A DNA stretch of 64,000 nucleotides, taken from NCBI RefSeq assembly GCF_000373905.1, contig NZ_KB892705.1:1116001-1180000 (forward strand), read 5' to 3'. The DNA comes from Mycobacterium sp. 155. GTDB taxonomy: Bacteria; Actinomycetota; Actinomycetes; Mycobacteriales; Mycobacteriaceae. Under the pieces are notes generated by a model. It was not told the DNA's origin, ran no database searches, and saw only the letters and a list, made by a program, of their open reading frames with translations. Made by a program: the position numbers and the translations under genes. This document shows positions 15,193 to 25,273 of this stretch, one piece after another (positions within the stretch are counted from its first letter, which is position 1; every line of letters starts with the position of its first letter).

Positions 15193-15876
15193 TCACCATC
15201 CGCGTGCACGCCATTCGGCGATGTGCGGACGTTCGACGCCAATTGTGGTGTCATCACCGTGGCCGGGGTAGATGGCTGTCTCGTCCCCGTACTTGGTGAA
15301 GACCTTGGCCTCAAGGTCGTCCATCAGCGAGCTAAAATCGACCGGGTTTGTTGTCCGTCCCGGACCGCCCGGAAATAGGCAGTCGCCGGTGAACAGATGT
15401 GTCACGCCGTCGGATGATTTGAGAGCGAGGGCGACCGAGCCTGGTGTGTGTCCCCGCAGGTGAATCACATCGAGGGTCAGGTCACCGACCGTGAGGGTGT
15501 CGCCGTCGGTCAGGATCCGGTCAGGCTTCACCGGCAGTGCTTCCGCGTCGAGTTGATGCGCCGCGGTCGGGGCGCCGGTGGCCTTTGCGATTGCCGCCAG
15601 CGCCTGCACGTGGTCGAAATGTTGGTGGCTGGTGACGATCAGGTCCAGCTTGGGGGCATTGGTCTTGATGAGTTTCAGCAGGGCGTCAGCGTCGTTGGCG
15701 GCATCGATGAGCAGCGTGTCTCCGGTCTTCGTGCTGGTCACCAGGTAGGCGTTGTTGTCCATCGGGCCCACTGACGCCTTGATGATCGTCGCCCCGCCCA
15801 CCGTGCGCCGTGCTGCCGTATGGGGCTCGACGTGGCCGGTGTAGGTATCGCTGACCGCGATGCTGGAAGGAGTCAC
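15193..15876 (-). CDS. MBL-fold metallo-hydrolase (Rv1637c type), 3' end supplied by the satellite
   Basis: This ~227-residue glyoxalase-II-like hydrolase has the metal motif HxHxDH as TSHQHFDH, later ligands in HLRGHTPGS and FTGDCLF, and the C-terminal His in YPGHGDDTT. It probably hydrolyses a thioester or similar bond with two bound metal ions; the substrate is unknown. GTG 15876 fits the expected N-terminus (VTPSSIAVSDTYTGHV); ATG 15912 is an alternative. It is divergent from uvrA, as in M. tuberculosis. Codons up to FPGG are host sequence. The last ~57 codons lie inside attR and come from the element, replacing the stranded host version at 4440-4622 with identical length. The enzyme should therefore still be complete. 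Confidence 0.9.
   Translation of the reverse strand: MTPSSIAVSDTYTGHVEPHTAARRTVGGATIIKASVGPMDNNAYLVTSTKTGDTLLIDAANDADALLKLIKTNAPKLDLIVTSHQHFDHVQALAAIAKATGAPTAAHQLDAEALPVKPDRILTDGDTLTVGDLTLDVIHLRGHTPGSVALALKSSDGVTHLFTGDCLFPGGPGRTTNPVDFSSLMDDLEAKVFTKYGDETAIYPGHGDDTTIGVERPHIAEWRARGW
15365..15375. other. attR: attR core (11-bp direct repeat)
   Basis: This is the same CCGCCCGGAAA as at 4612-4622, lying at the FPGG codons of the intact MBL gene. Element sequence is to the left (lower coordinates), host sequence to the right. Excision would join 4611 to the host side here and recreate the original gene with its own 3' end. Confidence 0.8.
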
Positions 15877-15949
15877 ACCCTCACGGTATCGGGCTTGTCG
15901 GTGGTCGCACATAGCATGGGCGTGAAGTATGTCGTCGGAAAGGAAGCGC

Positions 15950-18833
<2,884 letters not shown>

Positions 18834-18844
<11 letters not shown>

Positions 18845-19994
18845 ATATCGGCGACGGAAAGCGGGGTTTGATCCGCACCCCGGCCAGCCACTCGGTGAGT
18901 TCGTCGGCCCGCCGGCGCAGCTGCCGCGCGGCGTCACGCCCGACCTCCTCGAGCAGGTGCAGCTCCACCCGGCCGTCGGACCCCTGACCCCAACCGCCCA
19001 CGACACGGCCGTTCCACCACGCGGTGGGCCCGGCATTGCCGGTGCTGTCGAACACCTCGGTGCGGTGCCCGCCGAGGTACCAGTCGCGGTCGAACCAGCC
19101 CATCGTCGTGACATCGAGGCCGGGCAGCAGCGCACCCCACGGCTCGGGCTCCGGCTCGACGTCGAGATCATCGGGCAGGACGAAACCGGGGACGCCGCTT
19201 ACGTCGACCTCGACCGCACCGAGATCGCGCAATGCGTGCCGGGCCCAGGTCAAGGTGTTGCCGAACCACCACTTGATGTCGGTGACGGTGGCCGGTCCGA
19301 ACGTGCGCAGCCAGGTCCGCACGAGCTCGGCCCTGGCGATCTCGGGATCAGCGCCGTCGCCAGCCGCTCCGAGCCAGTCCGCCATCATGGCCCAGCGGGG
19401 CCGCGACGTGGTCCAGGCACCGTCGTTGGGGCCTCGGATGATGTCGCCGCGGACCCCGAGCACTGTCAAAACCCTTGGTGCCAAGGGTGTTTCGCCACCC
19501 CAGGTCTTTCCCGGGGCTGGGTTGAAGCTGCCGTGCAGGGCGGGGAGCGCAGCGCGCAGTTCAGCCGCAGGGGTCGGCCCATGCTCGCGCAGGTGCATCA
19601 CCACCGCATCGCACGCGGTGTCCAGCCATCGCGAGCCGTCGTCGGCCACGCCGGCTTTCTGCGCGGCGGCGATCAGCCGGCGCCGCTCGTTGTCAGCCAC
19701 CCGGTCACTGGCGCCGGACTGCACCAGCGGCAGGTCGTCGGTGCGGACAACCCAGAGCGTGCGGCGCATCGCGAGATGCTTGACCACCGTGCGCTGCTCA
19801 TACAGCTGTTCGCCGAGATCGGTGACAGTGAAACCGGGCAGCCGCGCCCACAACGACAGGTATGGGGTCGCGGGATCGGTGGCGTGCAGGCCGACGAAAG
19901 CGCCGGTGACGTCAGCGATCGAAACAGCCGGACGGGTCAAATAGTGGCGTCGAGCCAGCCGCGCCCGCCGCTCGGCCGACGTGAAGGTGCGCAC
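18834..19994 (-). CDS. Winged-helix DNA-binding / AlkZ (YcaQ)-family protein
   Basis: This 386-residue protein is of the HTH_42 family. It starts with [14 protein letters not shown], followed by [20 protein letters not shown] and AMRRTLWVV. It has tandem winged-helix segments and a C-terminal region with [14 protein letters not shown], the conserved beta-barrel motif of this family. Characterised members (AlkZ, AlkX) are DNA glycosylases that unhook interstrand crosslinks; here the QxQ-type catalytic position appears as HATD, so activity is uncertain. Its position beside uvrA, with 3' ends overlapping, fits a repair role but does not prove it. Confidence 0.75.
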
Positions 19995-19997
19995 CGG

Positions 19998-20246
19998 TCA
20001 GGAGTCGTCGTGTTCGTGCATGGCTTCACGGATCTGTTGCAGTCGCTCGGCGGCAGCCTTCTGCCGGGCGTCGTACTGTTCCTCGACCGTGCGCCCCTCG
20101 GGAGTTTCCGCGGCCAGTTCGGAGGCCCCGATCGCGGTGCCGTAGCGCGTCTCGATCTTTTCCCGCACCGAATCGAACGTCGGCACGCCCTCTGCGGTGT
20201 ACCCGGGCTCTTCGGGCGGGGAAGGTAAGGCTGGCTCGTCAGTCAC
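19998..20246 (-). CDS. Conserved small protein (Rv1638A-like)
   Basis: The product has 82 residues from GTG 20246 (VTDEPALPSPPEEPGYT...). It has a Pro/Glu-rich N-terminus, then a helical charged segment (SVREKIETRYGTAIGASEL; EEQYDARQKAAAERLQQIRE) that may form a coiled coil. M. tuberculosis has a small conserved gene (Rv1638A) right behind uvrA, so this is probably its orthologue. It lies 3 bp downstream of the HTH_42 gene's start region on the same strand. Function unknown. Confidence 0.7.
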   Translation of the reverse strand: MTDEPALPSPPEEPGYTAEGVPTFDSVREKIETRYGTAIGASELAAETPEGRTVEEQYDARQKAAAERLQQIREAMHEHDDS

Positions 20247-20365
20247 GCACCCCACGTTACCTGCGACAACCGACATTACTTGGGATCGGTAGCGATGCCG
20301 CCCACCAAGACTTGAGAACACGACGGAGCCATCGGGGCGACGCGGGGAACGAAGGGAAGACGGCA

Positions 20366-20857
20366 ATGACCGCAACGACAATCAACCGGGTGATCGCAGG
20401 CGCGGTGGGGCTGGCCGCCGTTGGTGCGGTGGTGGTGGGTTGCTCGAACGACAAGCCCGCCGCCTCGAACAACACGACCAGCGCGAAGGTCAGCACCGGC
20501 GGCAACACCGCGGTCAAGGTGGACGGCGCCGACTTGGCGGGACTCGACCTGAACTCGGTGACCTGCGTGAAGCAGGGCGGCCAGATCACCGTGGCCAGCG
20601 GCGCGGTCGGCGGCCAACAGGGCCTCGGTCTGGTGATGTCCGACGAGGCCACGCCCAAGGTGCAGTCCCTGGGCCTGGTGTACGACGGCAGCGCCCTGTC
20701 GGTCAGCGACAGCATGGGTGTCAAGGTCGGCTCGGCCGAGGTCAAGGTGGACGGCAGCACCTACACCATCAGCGGTGAGGCGTCGGGTGCGGACCTGAAG
20801 AACCCGATGGCCGGGATGATCACCAAGCCGTTCACCATCACCGTGAGCTGCAGCTGA
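20366..20857 (+). CDS. 19-kDa-antigen (LpqH)-family lipoprotein
   Basis: This 163-residue secreted lipoprotein has a signal peptide with hydrophobic core VIAGAVGLAAVGAVV and lipobox VVGC. The mature part starts at that cysteine with a Ser/Thr/Asn-rich linker (SNDKPAASNNTTSAKV). A beta-rich domain follows (VKVDGADLAGLDLNSVTCV, GLGLVMSDEATPKVQSLGL), ending ITVSCS. The two further cysteines could form a disulphide. This is the Mycobact_19kDa fold of LpqH/LppE. ATG 20366 has GAAGGGAAGA at 20351-20360. It would be acylated and anchored in the cell envelope; LpqH relatives are TLR2 ligands. M. tuberculosis has no such gene here. Confidence 0.85.
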   Translation: MTATTINRVIAGAVGLAAVGAVVVGCSNDKPAASNNTTSAKVSTGGNTAVKVDGADLAGLDLNSVTCVKQGGQITVASGAVGGQQGLGLVMSDEATPKVQSLGLVYDGSALSVSDSMGVKVGSAEVKVDGSTYTISGEASGADLKNPMAGMITKPFTITVSCS

Positions 20858-20925
20858 CCTATCCCGACCGCGGCGGGCGTGTCCGCAGGTGCCGAGCAAT
20901 CCACCCGGCACGCCCGCCGCGTTTC

Positions 20926-20931
20926 TATGAT
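20926..20931 (+). promoter_or_regulatory. -10 element (TATGAT) for a leaderless CHAT operon transcript
   Basis: TATGAT ends six bases before GTG 20938. Transcription would start at or next to the G of the start codon, giving a leaderless mRNA. No Shine-Dalgarno precedes this GTG, and the same TATGAT-6 nt-GTG arrangement occurs before pheS (35634-35648). Confidence 0.6.
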
Positions 20932-20937
20932 GCGGAT

Positions 20938-22671
20938 GTGACGATCATCGGCGATCTGCGGCGCGCCCGTCACCTGGCGCTGGCAGCCGAGGAGGGTGCC
21001 GCCAAGGAATTGCTGCTGTCGTTGATGCCGCAGATCGAGCAGGCCGACCGGGACGATTTCGCGCTTGAGGTGTTCGCCCAACTCGGCGAGATCTATCTGG
21101 TGCGCACCGCGTACGACGGTGTGTTGGAAGGCATCCGGCGCCTCCGGGAGTGCCTGACCACCTACACGGAGATTCGGGCCGGTGCCAAGCCCGAGGAGGC
21201 CGCCAAGGTCACCATGACCGATGCGGAGGTCGACCACATGATCTGCCGCTACACCCGCCGCACCGAATTCCTCGCCGCCGGTCTGGCCGCCGCGCGCGGT
21301 CAGCACGACGACGCCGAGCAACATTTGGCGGCACTGATTGCTGCGAGCGGGGAATTCACCGATCTGGACGCCGAGCACGCGCAGCTCATCTGTTATGCCC
21401 GCATCCTGCTGGCGACGGGCCTGTGCGACGACGACCTGTACGCGCGATCGGAGCCTGTGTGGGCCGAGGTTCTCGGTGTCGTGGACGGTCACCTCGACGG
21501 GGACGCCGAGGAGTCCGACCACCTGTTCGTCGCGGCAGCACTCGGTTACGGGCGGTTCTGTGTGGAATCCGGGCGCCTGGCCGAGGCTGAACCGTGGCTG
21601 CGGCGCGGCGGAGCGAGGGCCGAGGCTCGAGGCTGGCGGCTGGCCACATCGCGTGCGCAACTCGAACGGGCCGCGGCGGCCTGGTCGGCCGGCGACATCG
21701 CCGAGACGCAGCGGTTGGTGCACGAGGCGTACCCGGTGATCGCCGAACACGCCCGCGCGCACGATGTGTCCCGAAGTTGGCTGTACTTCGGCCTGATCCG
21801 GCTGGCCATCGGCGCGTTGCAAGAGGCCGACGAGTGCTGGGCGCATGCCGAACGGCACTGGCGGGAGATCGAGAAGCCGTTGCACATTCACCGGATCCTG
21901 TTGCAGCGCAGCTGGATCGCCATCTTCCGGGGTGCATTTGACGAGGCCCGCGAACAGGTCGCCCAGGCGCGGCACATGCTGGACTCCGCGCCACGGCACA
22001 GTTGGCTGCAGTATGCCCGGCTCGATTCGCACCTCGGCAACGTCTGGCGTGCCGCCGCACTCGCCGAGATGGGGTTCGACGGTTTTGGGCATCCGGGCCA
22101 GAACTGGCACCAGGTCGAAGCCCGACACGCGGCCGGCCTGGGCGTGATCGATTGTGCGCCCAGCTCGCCCGAATATGCGCGCGCGATGGAAAAGCTGCGG
22201 CGCGCAGCCGATCTGAAGGTTCCCGCCGCGCTGGCCGTCGATTCTGTGCGCTACACCATCCCCGATGCCGGCGCTCGGATGCGCTGGGCCAGCTGTGTAT
22301 CGGCTCCGCTGCTAGCTGGTGCGTTCGCAGTGGCATGGGAATCGGATGACGTCGAGCTGGTCTGCGAACTAGTCGAATACCACAGTGCACGAGGTGCTTT
22401 CACCGCTGAGCCGACCGGGCAGCAGGCGGGCGACTGGACCGGCACCGCGACCGCCGCGGTGCCGGTGGAGGCTGAACTCGCCCCGGAACTGGCGATCGCG
22501 GCCGCCGCACCTGCTGCCGGCGGTGGGGGGCTGACCCGGCTGGGCCCGCTACCGCCGCTGCGGATGGACCCGCAGACCGCTCCGATCATGAGCCGATATC
22601 GCGACCTGGCCCGGCAACGATACGGCCGCGACGTCACGGCCGCCGGCGACGTGTGGCGGACGTGGCCGTGA
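20938..22671 (+). CDS. Helical-repeat (TPR-like) protein, first gene of the CHAT operon
   Basis: This ~577-residue soluble protein, residues ~1-420, is an array of paired helices with TPR-like spacing (ALEVFAQLGEIYLVRTAYDG; FLAAGLAAARGQHDDAEQHL; GRFCVESGRLAEAEPWLRRG; RSWIAIFRGAFDEAREQVAQ). Residues ~500-550 are a Pro/Ala-rich linker. The tail RDLARQRYGRDVTAAGDVW is charged. TPR proteins are regular partners or regulators of CHAT peptidases, and its stop overlaps the CHAT start (GTGA). It may sense a trigger or scaffold the complex. Start GTG 20938 is supported by the leaderless-type promoter. No specific orthologue recognised. Confidence 0.75.
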   Translation: MTIIGDLRRARHLALAAEEGAAKELLLSLMPQIEQADRDDFALEVFAQLGEIYLVRTAYDGVLEGIRRLRECLTTYTEIRAGAKPEEAAKVTMTDAEVDHMICRYTRRTEFLAAGLAAARGQHDDAEQHLAALIAASGEFTDLDAEHAQLICYARILLATGLCDDDLYARSEPVWAEVLGVVDGHLDGDAEESDHLFVAAALGYGRFCVESGRLAEAEPWLRRGGARAEARGWRLATSRAQLERAAAAWSAGDIAETQRLVHEAYPVIAEHARAHDVSRSWLYFGLIRLAIGALQEADECWAHAERHWREIEKPLHIHRILLQRSWIAIFRGAFDEAREQVAQARHMLDSAPRHSWLQYARLDSHLGNVWRAAALAEMGFDGFGHPGQNWHQVEARHAAGLGVIDCAPSSPEYARAMEKLRRAADLKVPAALAVDSVRYTIPDAGARMRWASCVSAPLLAGAFAVAWESDDVELVCELVEYHSARGAFTAEPTGQQAGDWTGTATAAVPVEAELAPELAIAAAAPAAGGGGLTRLGPLPPLRMDPQTAPIMSRYRDLARQRYGRDVTAAGDVWRTWP

Positions 22672-23873
22672 CCGTGACACTGGTGCTGCGCTTCGCCGAC
22701 GTCGGCATAGCCACCTACGCAAGCCTGCGGGTGGTGGGGGAGCCGCAACGGTCGGTCACCTGGGTGGTCGAGGAACCGCAGCTGCGCACCGCGTGCGACG
22801 CGTTGGACGCCGCGCTGCCCGATCCGCGTCCCGGTGAGGCCCCTGACGCGGCCATCGAACGGGCCTTGACCACGGGGGCTTTCGCATCCCCCGGCAGTGA
22901 ACACGAGCTCGCCGAGGCGCTGGGCACGCAGTTGATCGGGGCCGCCGGCTGGCAGCTGTTCACTGAGTGCGTTGCCTCGCCACGGCCGGTCCTGTTCGTG
23001 ACACCGAGCCCGCGGTTGGGCCGGGTGCCGTGGGCTCAGCTCGTCATGCCCGGCCCTGACGGATTTCGACTGATCGAGCTCGCCGATGTGCTCATGGCGG
23101 TGCCGCCGAACATCGTGCACGCGCCGCGCCGGCAGACCCGCTGGGAGGATCGTCGCGACGGACCGGCTGTCCTGCTGCTCGACCCCCGTATCCCCGGACA
23201 GCGGCCGGGTTCGGCGTTGGGATCGGTGCTCGGCAGGCCGTCCCCGCAGACACCGCTGGCACGCCATTTCGCCGATCCGGTCGCCGCGGGTCGAGTGCTC
23301 CCCACCGTCGCCGAGCCTGCTGAGTTGTTCCGTCGCACCGACACCGACCGGCGCTGGTTGGCGCAGGCGTGCGCCCAGGATCCGGCCCGGCTGCTCTACG
23401 TGGGGCACGCCAGTGCCGCCGAAGGCGATGCCGGTTACGCCGACCGTGCCGCGCTGCATCTGGCAGAGTCGCATCCGCTGACCGCCGCCGACGTCATGAC
23501 GGCCGGCCTGGTCATTCCTCCCCGAGTGGCGCTGTTGGCCTGTGCGTCCGGCGGCGACTACCGCTTCGACGAGGCCACCGGTCTTGTGGCGGCGATGATC
23601 CTCGGCGGTGCCGAGCTGGTGACCGCGACGTTGTGGTCGCTGCCGACCACTGCCGGATACCGCCAGTTCTACAGGCGTGCAGTAGATTTCACATTTGACC
23701 CGATGGCAGAGACGGTTGCCGCGGTTGACCTGGCCCACCGGCAAGATGCGGCAGGCCGCGCGGTGAACCGATGGCAGCGAGCCCAGTTGCGGCGCTGGCG
23801 TGAGGGCGACCGGGCTGCCAGCCCGCTGCATTGGGCGGCTCTGGCCAGCTTCACCGTCGACGGTGCCCGTTGA
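22668..23873 (+). CDS. CHAT-domain caspase-like peptidase
   Basis: This 401-residue protein has a C-terminal CHAT domain (clan CD peptidase). The catalytic His lies in LLYVGHAS (His247) and the catalytic Cys in VALLACASGG (Cys292). They are followed by the family-typical ATGLVAAMILGGAELV and TLWSLPTTAG. The N-terminal ~220 residues include VLFVTPSPRLGRVPW, the usual entry into a CHAT fold. CHAT proteases cleave protein targets in defence and cell-death systems (for example the TPR-CHAT subunit of type III-E CRISPR, or CHAT-gasdermin pairs). Start GTG 22668 overlaps the upstream stop. Both neighbours are uncharacterised, so target and trigger are open. Confidence 0.88.
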   Translation: MTVTLVLRFADVGIATYASLRVVGEPQRSVTWVVEEPQLRTACDALDAALPDPRPGEAPDAAIERALTTGAFASPGSEHELAEALGTQLIGAAGWQLFTECVASPRPVLFVTPSPRLGRVPWAQLVMPGPDGFRLIELADVLMAVPPNIVHAPRRQTRWEDRRDGPAVLLLDPRIPGQRPGSALGSVLGRPSPQTPLARHFADPVAAGRVLPTVAEPAELFRRTDTDRRWLAQACAQDPARLLYVGHASAAEGDAGYADRAALHLAESHPLTAADVMTAGLVIPPRVALLACASGGDYRFDEATGLVAAMILGGAELVTATLWSLPTTAGYRQFYRRAVDFTFDPMAETVAAVDLAHRQDAAGRAVNRWQRAQLRRWREGDRAASPLHWAALASFTVDGAR

Positions 23874-23935
23874 GCGGCTCAGCCCGGCTATACGAATACC
23901 GCGTCGCCTGCGGCGCCGCAGAGCAGGCATCTATC

Positions 23936-25273
23936 GTGGTGCGGGTGAGCATCGGGTCGGACGCGACCGCGGAACGGACCGCGGTGGCCTCGGTGCAGCC
24001 ACGTCGTGCGGTGATCGAGCGGGCCTGGCGGTCCATCGGTGCGGGCGTCGAGGTGCTCAGCAGCGACGACGGAGGTCCGCTGCGCCGGACGGTCAAGCGG
24101 ATCATCGACCCTCTGGTGCTGAGGTTGCGTAGCAACACCCAGTTCTCGGCTGCTGTGCTCGACCCCGCTGTGGCCGCCGAGCTGCACAACGCCGTCACTG
24201 CGCAGGCGCCGCAATTACGTGCCGCGGCAGCCTGGTTCGTGTTGCTCAAGGGCGAGCGTCGACGGCAACGCATCATTACGGGCAACGCGCAGGAACTGTA
24301 TTTCCCGGTGTGTTTCGAGCTTGCGGTCACGCGGGGCGCCCCGGGCGAGCACGATCAGCACACCGCCGCGGCAGTGCTACGCGACATCCATCAGGGCCGG
24401 GACCGCACCGGAATCGAGGTGCTCAACGCCCATCTGGGCGATCCGCAGGTGGTCGCCCGATTGACCCGCCAACTCGAGCGCAGTTGGCGCGACGTGTATC
24501 CGACCGACGCGATGACCGGGCCGTTTTTCGTGGGGCTGGCCACCGTGCTGGGTCCCGCGGACAGTCATCGCGCGACGGCGGCCCGGCAGCGGGTGTGGTC
24601 GGCCTTGATCGCTGACGCCACCCCCTACAACCTCGGTGCCGCGGCCCACACCCGGCCCGCCGCGCTGCCCTGGTCCGTCGTCGAGGTCGGTTTGAGTTCG
24701 GTGTCACCGCAACGCCTTCCGGTCATCGAGGGGACGGCCGACGGCGATCGTCCGTTGGACCGCAGTGTGGCCGACCGGGTTCGGGCGACCTTGCGCCGGG
24801 CCTTGGACCGCGATGAGTTGCCCGACGTGCCTCTGCTGTGTGCCGAGGAGGTCGACCGGTCCTGCGCCCCATGGGGTCTGCTCGCCGAGGACAAGCAGGC
24901 GGTGTTGTTGACCGGTATCGAGGTGGCCACCGAGTTGCAGCCGCTCGCGGCGTCCGCACCGAGGCGCTACGAATTGTCGGCGCGTATCCAGGCCCGGCTT
25001 GCCAAGGAGGCTTACGTTCTGCACGCGCGCCGCTACCTGGCCGGCGATGAGCCGATTCATCCTCGGCAGCAACAGGTTGTCGAGGATCTGGAGGCATTCG
25101 CCCGGCCCTACCTGAGCCGGCTGTGGGCCCGTCTGCACGGTCGCGATGTCTGGCAGGAATCCTGCGAAGACGTCGACGACGTGCGTGCCCTTCTGGAAGG
25201 CGTGGCGCGGTCGGTGAGTCTGGACCATCGCCAGCGCATCAAGGCGATGCTGGAAGTGCAGATGGCCGGATGA
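23936..25273 (+). CDS. Uncharacterised helical protein of the CHAT operon
   Basis: The protein has ~445 residues. Starts GTG 23936, 23939 and 23945 are all possible; GAGCAGG at 23921-23927 favours the first. It is predicted mainly helical, with segments such as RRTVKRIIDPLVLRLRSNTQ, DRVRATLRRALDRDELPDV and ARLAKEAYVLHARRYLAGDE. No catalytic motif, Walker box or membrane segment was recognised. It follows the CHAT gene by 62 bp and its stop overlaps the next start (ATGA), so it is part of the same transcript. It may be a CHAT substrate, an inhibitor or a sensor. Confidence 0.7.
   Translation: MVRVSIGSDATAERTAVASVQPRRAVIERAWRSIGAGVEVLSSDDGGPLRRTVKRIIDPLVLRLRSNTQFSAAVLDPAVAAELHNAVTAQAPQLRAAAAWFVLLKGERRRQRIITGNAQELYFPVCFELAVTRGAPGEHDQHTAAAVLRDIHQGRDRTGIEVLNAHLGDPQVVARLTRQLERSWRDVYPTDAMTGPFFVGLATVLGPADSHRATAARQRVWSALIADATPYNLGAAAHTRPAALPWSVVEVGLSSVSPQRLPVIEGTADGDRPLDRSVADRVRATLRRALDRDELPDVPLLCAEEVDRSCAPWGLLAEDKQAVLLTGIEVATELQPLAASAPRRYELSARIQARLAKEAYVLHARRYLAGDEPIHPRQQQVVEDLEAFARPYLSRLWARLHGRDVWQESCEDVDDVRALLEGVARSVSLDHRQRIKAMLEVQMAG

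Larger units (their letters stand above)
4612..15375. mobile_element. phiRv1-like integrated phage satellite (~10.76 kb) inside the MBL-hydrolase gene
   Basis: The element is bounded by an 11-bp direct repeat (4612-4622 and 15365-15375) lying in the FPGG codons of the MBL gene. It begins with a large serine integrase 18 bp inside the left core. It continues with tightly overlapping small phage genes, a putative replication gene with iterons, an HTH protein, and a capsid set of protease, decoration, major capsid and scaffold-like proteins. It ends with a leftward operon including a tyrosine recombinase. No large terminase, portal, tail or lysis genes were found. Content and order resemble phiRv1 of M. 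tuberculosis (from memory), i.e. a capsid-encoding satellite needing a helper phage. The host gene is restored by an element-borne 3' end. Confidence 0.85.

Noticed and set aside
23831..23935. Upstream extension of the third CHAT-operon protein
   Set aside because: Would overlap the CHAT gene and encodes a Gly/Arg/Cys-rich stretch in a shadow phase; GTG 23936 with GAGCAGG is better.
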